Source: an uncultured Ignavibacteriales bacterium (GTDB taxonomy: Bacteria > Bacteroidota > Ignavibacteria > Ignavibacteriales > Ignavibacteriaceae). Taken from it: 45,444 bases of DNA. The stretch is from the NCBI GenBank assembly GCA_903843135.1, contig CAIMOS010000278.1, positions 1 to 45,444 on the forward strand, given 5' to 3'. The first letter of the stretch is position 1. Each line of letters opens with the position of its first letter. The translations under genes and the position numbers were made by a program. Under the pieces are notes generated by a model. That model was not told where the DNA came from, did no database searches, and was given only the letters and a program-made list of their open reading frames with translations. This document shows positions 43,871-45,444 of this stretch, piece after piece.

Positions 43871-44006
43871 GGGAAATTATTTGAATTTTAGGGTAAATTT
43901 TTAGTAGCAGAATCTCAGGGAACAGGGGAAAGGAACCAGAAATCCGGAATCAATTTTATTCCTTCCCCGATACTGTTGCTGAAAATTTTGGGGAATACAA
44001 AGGGAC

Positions 44007-45146
44007 TTAGAAACTTATCTGCATAAACACTTTCATAAACCATAACTTGAAAAGCGGATCCACAAATTCGACCTTATCACCGGATATTTCAATTATTTCC
44101 TGGTTGGATAACGACCTTTTTATACGATTGACGTTTCCCGTAGTACCGAGTTTGTATTCCCTTATCGTTTCCGAGGAACTGAATTTAGATACATTATCGC
44201 AAACAGCCTTAAGAAAATTTACCTGCGTATTTGTAAGCGAATCAACTTCTTTTTGAAAAAGAATTGTGTTCTGAAGCAGCAACTGTTCAAGCGCGTGATC
44301 AAAAACATCAGCAGAACAAATTTTGTCTGTTAAAGACCACACATTATGCGCGAACTGCTGCACAAAATATGGGTGGTTCTCCATCTGCAGAGCGATCTTC
44401 TCCGCGGTTTCTTCATTAATAGTTTTGCCGGTCTTCTTAAATCCGGCAATGATAAAGGAATTCCAATATTTTTCCGGGATTTTTTCTAAGAAGATAATGT
44501 CGCCGAATTTATAAAACGGCATTGATTTGCTTTCGAACAGTTCAGTCATCATATGCTGCTTGCTCCCGTAAAGGCAGTAATTCGCGTACGTGTGTTTCTG
44601 CCAGTTGGAACGGAGTTTTTTCTGAAACGAGAGCGGGTCATTAAAAAATGCAATGTTCTGAAATTCATCCAGACAAACGATAATCTTCAAATTTAGCCGC
44701 CTGCTCAGTTTCTCCGGCATATTAAGAATTTCATCGGGCGATTTCTCAATTTCCTTCCAGTCAAAACTGACGGAAAAATCATTCGCGGGATGGCTGCTCA
44801 ATGTTAACTTCGGCGTAATCTGATGAAAAAACTTCCTCGCGGCTTCAAGCCGTTCTTTCCACTTCGGATATGCGGCACGCAGTACTTCCTTAGCAAGCAG
44901 AGAGTAAAACTCTTCCTCGCTGCGAACATTAAAAAGGTCAATAAAACAAAACCGAAGGTCAGGCTGCTTCTTAACGAGAGTCTGCGAAACACGGAAAACA
45001 AGCGAGGACTTCCCCCAGCGGCGGGGAGAGATCAGGATACTGTTAATGCCAGAGTTGATATTATCTGCGAGTCGTACCTGCTCTGTTTCGCGATCGGTGA
45101 AAGCATCACCGGAGGCGATTTTACCGAAAATAAATGGATTTTTCAT
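44007..45146 (-). CDS. Archaeal-type AAA ATPase
   Basis: The 379-residue protein has an ATPase_2-like P-loop domain: Walker A SPRRWGKSSL (40-49), Walker B KIIVCLDEFQN with Asp160-Glu161, and the sensor-like YCLYGSKQHMMTELF. A winged-helix C-terminus follows (~300-379), ending DPLFKLWFMKV. Relatives are common, often near mobile or defence DNA, and their function is unclear. It stands alone, and its upstream side is the repeat-rich end of the window. Confidence 0.82.
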   Translation of the reverse strand: MKNPFIFGKIASGDAFTDRETEQVRLADNINSGINSILISPRRWGKSSLVFRVSQTLVKKQPDLRFCFIDLFNVRSEEEFYSLLAKEVLRAAYPKWKERLEAARKFFHQITPKLTLSSHPANDFSVSFDWKEIEKSPDEILNMPEKLSRRLNLKIIVCLDEFQNIAFFNDPLSFQKKLRSNWQKHTYANYCLYGSKQHMMTELFESKSMPFYKFGDIIFLEKIPEKYWNSFIIAGFKKTGKTINEETAEKIALQMENHPYFVQQFAHNVWSLTDKICSADVFDHALEQLLLQNTILFQKEVDSLTNTQVNFLKAVCDNVSKFSSSETIREYKLGTTGNVNRIKRSLSNQEIIEISGDKVEFVDPLFKLWFMKVFMQISF

Positions 45147-45181
45147 AAATACTCAGGTTTACTTACACAAATGTAACTTAC

Positions 45182-45225
45182 AACTATGTAACTTACAACT
45201 ATGTAACTTACATCCCTGTTACTTC
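45182..45225. repeat. Tandem AACTATGTAACTTAC repeat (direct repeat, copy 1)
   Basis: Two exact 15-base units at 45182-45196 and 45197-45211 are followed by a related unit ATCCCTGTTACTTC. A partial unit precedes them. The 29 bases at 45197-45225 recur at 45413-45441 with 27 identities. Confidence 0.85.
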
Positions 45226-45242
45226 ATCCGGACAGCTAAAAA

Positions 45243-45358
45243 CTTTGCGGTTCTCTGCGTCTTCTTTGCGGCCCTTTGCGCCACTTCTAACTCTCCTGAA
45301 TCGGCCGGACCTCAGAAGTGTCGCAGAGTTACGCCAAGGAGCGCAAAGTTTCGCAAAG
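45243..45358. repeat. Inverted array of CTTTGCG decamers
   Basis: Left arm (45243-45283, plus strand): CTTTGCGGTT, CTCTGCGTCTT, CTTTGCGGCC, CTTTGCGCCA. Right arm (45358-45319, minus strand): CTTTGCGAAA, CTTTGCGCTC, CTTGGCGTAA, CTCTGCGACA. Each arm has four units of 10-11 bases. Confidence 0.85.
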
Positions 45359-45412
45359 AATATTAGATCATTGACCAACTTCCGAGCAGGTACCTTCGAT
45401 GAAAAAACTAAC

Positions 45413-45441
45413 AACTATGTAACTTATAACCCTGTTACTTC
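45413..45441. repeat. Direct repeat, copy 2
   Basis: AACTATGTAACTTAT followed by AACCCTGTTACTTC, matching 45197-45225 at 27 of 29 positions. The two copies bracket the CTTTGCG inverted array. Confidence 0.8.
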
Positions 45442-45444
45442 TTC

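Larger units (their letters stand above)
45147..45444. other. Repeat-rich intergenic region at the right end
   Basis: No gene is supported. It contains 15-base tandem units, a decamer inverted repeat, and a second copy of a 29-base direct repeat (45413-45441), listed separately. The sequence runs off the window. Confidence 0.6.

Overview
This looks like a chromosomal window from a free-living bacterium of the Bacteroidota/Chlorobi group, most likely an Ignavibacteria-like lineage. The main evidence is a secreted protein with a C-terminal type IX secretion sorting domain of the NFPNPFNPST type, an SprE/PorW-like TPR lipoprotein, and a recurring promoter shape (TTG, about 20 bases, TAnnTTTG or a near match) that resembles the Bacteroidota primary sigma consensus. 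The taxonomic call is inference; no rRNA gene is present.

Layout. (1) 1-202: start of a lipoprotein-like gene cut by the window edge. (2) 418-4629, minus strand: translation operon prs-rplY-pth-rpsF-ssb-rpsR-rplI, closed by a terminator. (3) 4798-9158, minus: hemE-hemN followed closely by a microcompartment electron-transfer pair (PduS-like flavin/Fe-S protein and PduT-like shell trimer); hemD lies just upstream. (4) 10273-11672, plus: an AbiEi/AbiEii type IV toxin-antitoxin pair. (5) 11966-19061, plus: secA, glnB, TPR lipoprotein, monofunctional transglycosylase, AlbA_2/Schlafen-like protein. (6) 19209-21905: fabF and the type IX cargo. (7) 21978-23877, minus: hipB-hipA-cupin under an inverted-repeat operator. 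(8) 24395-26437: malQ and a DUF1761 membrane protein. (9) 26512-31710, minus: PPIase, carbamoyltransferase, SxtJ, a 52-residue DUF5989 protein, and a glycosyltransferase. (10) A POT/MFS transporter, a citrate-lyase-like protein, queE-queD-truA. (11) 36699-42284, minus: envelope-biogenesis genes uppS-bamA-ompH and ompH-lpxD. (12) 42473-43870, minus: lexA with a clear palindromic operator, followed by a stand-alone WYL-like mini-protein and a nuclease-fold-like protein. (13) An archaeal-type AAA ATPase and a repeat-rich right end.

How it fits together. Much of the window is core biology: ribosome assembly, heme, protein secretion, lipid and outer membrane synthesis, and queuosine/pseudouridine tRNA modification. 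Accessory pieces are inserted between core blocks: two toxin-antitoxin modules, the carbamoyltransferase cassette, and the ATPase.

The most interesting material is the LexA-controlled lexA-WYL-nuclease-like operon, the hemEN-pduST operon, and at least four different intergenic repeat elements. Two of these have about 10-base periodicity and two are flanked by direct repeats; none of the four contains a gene.
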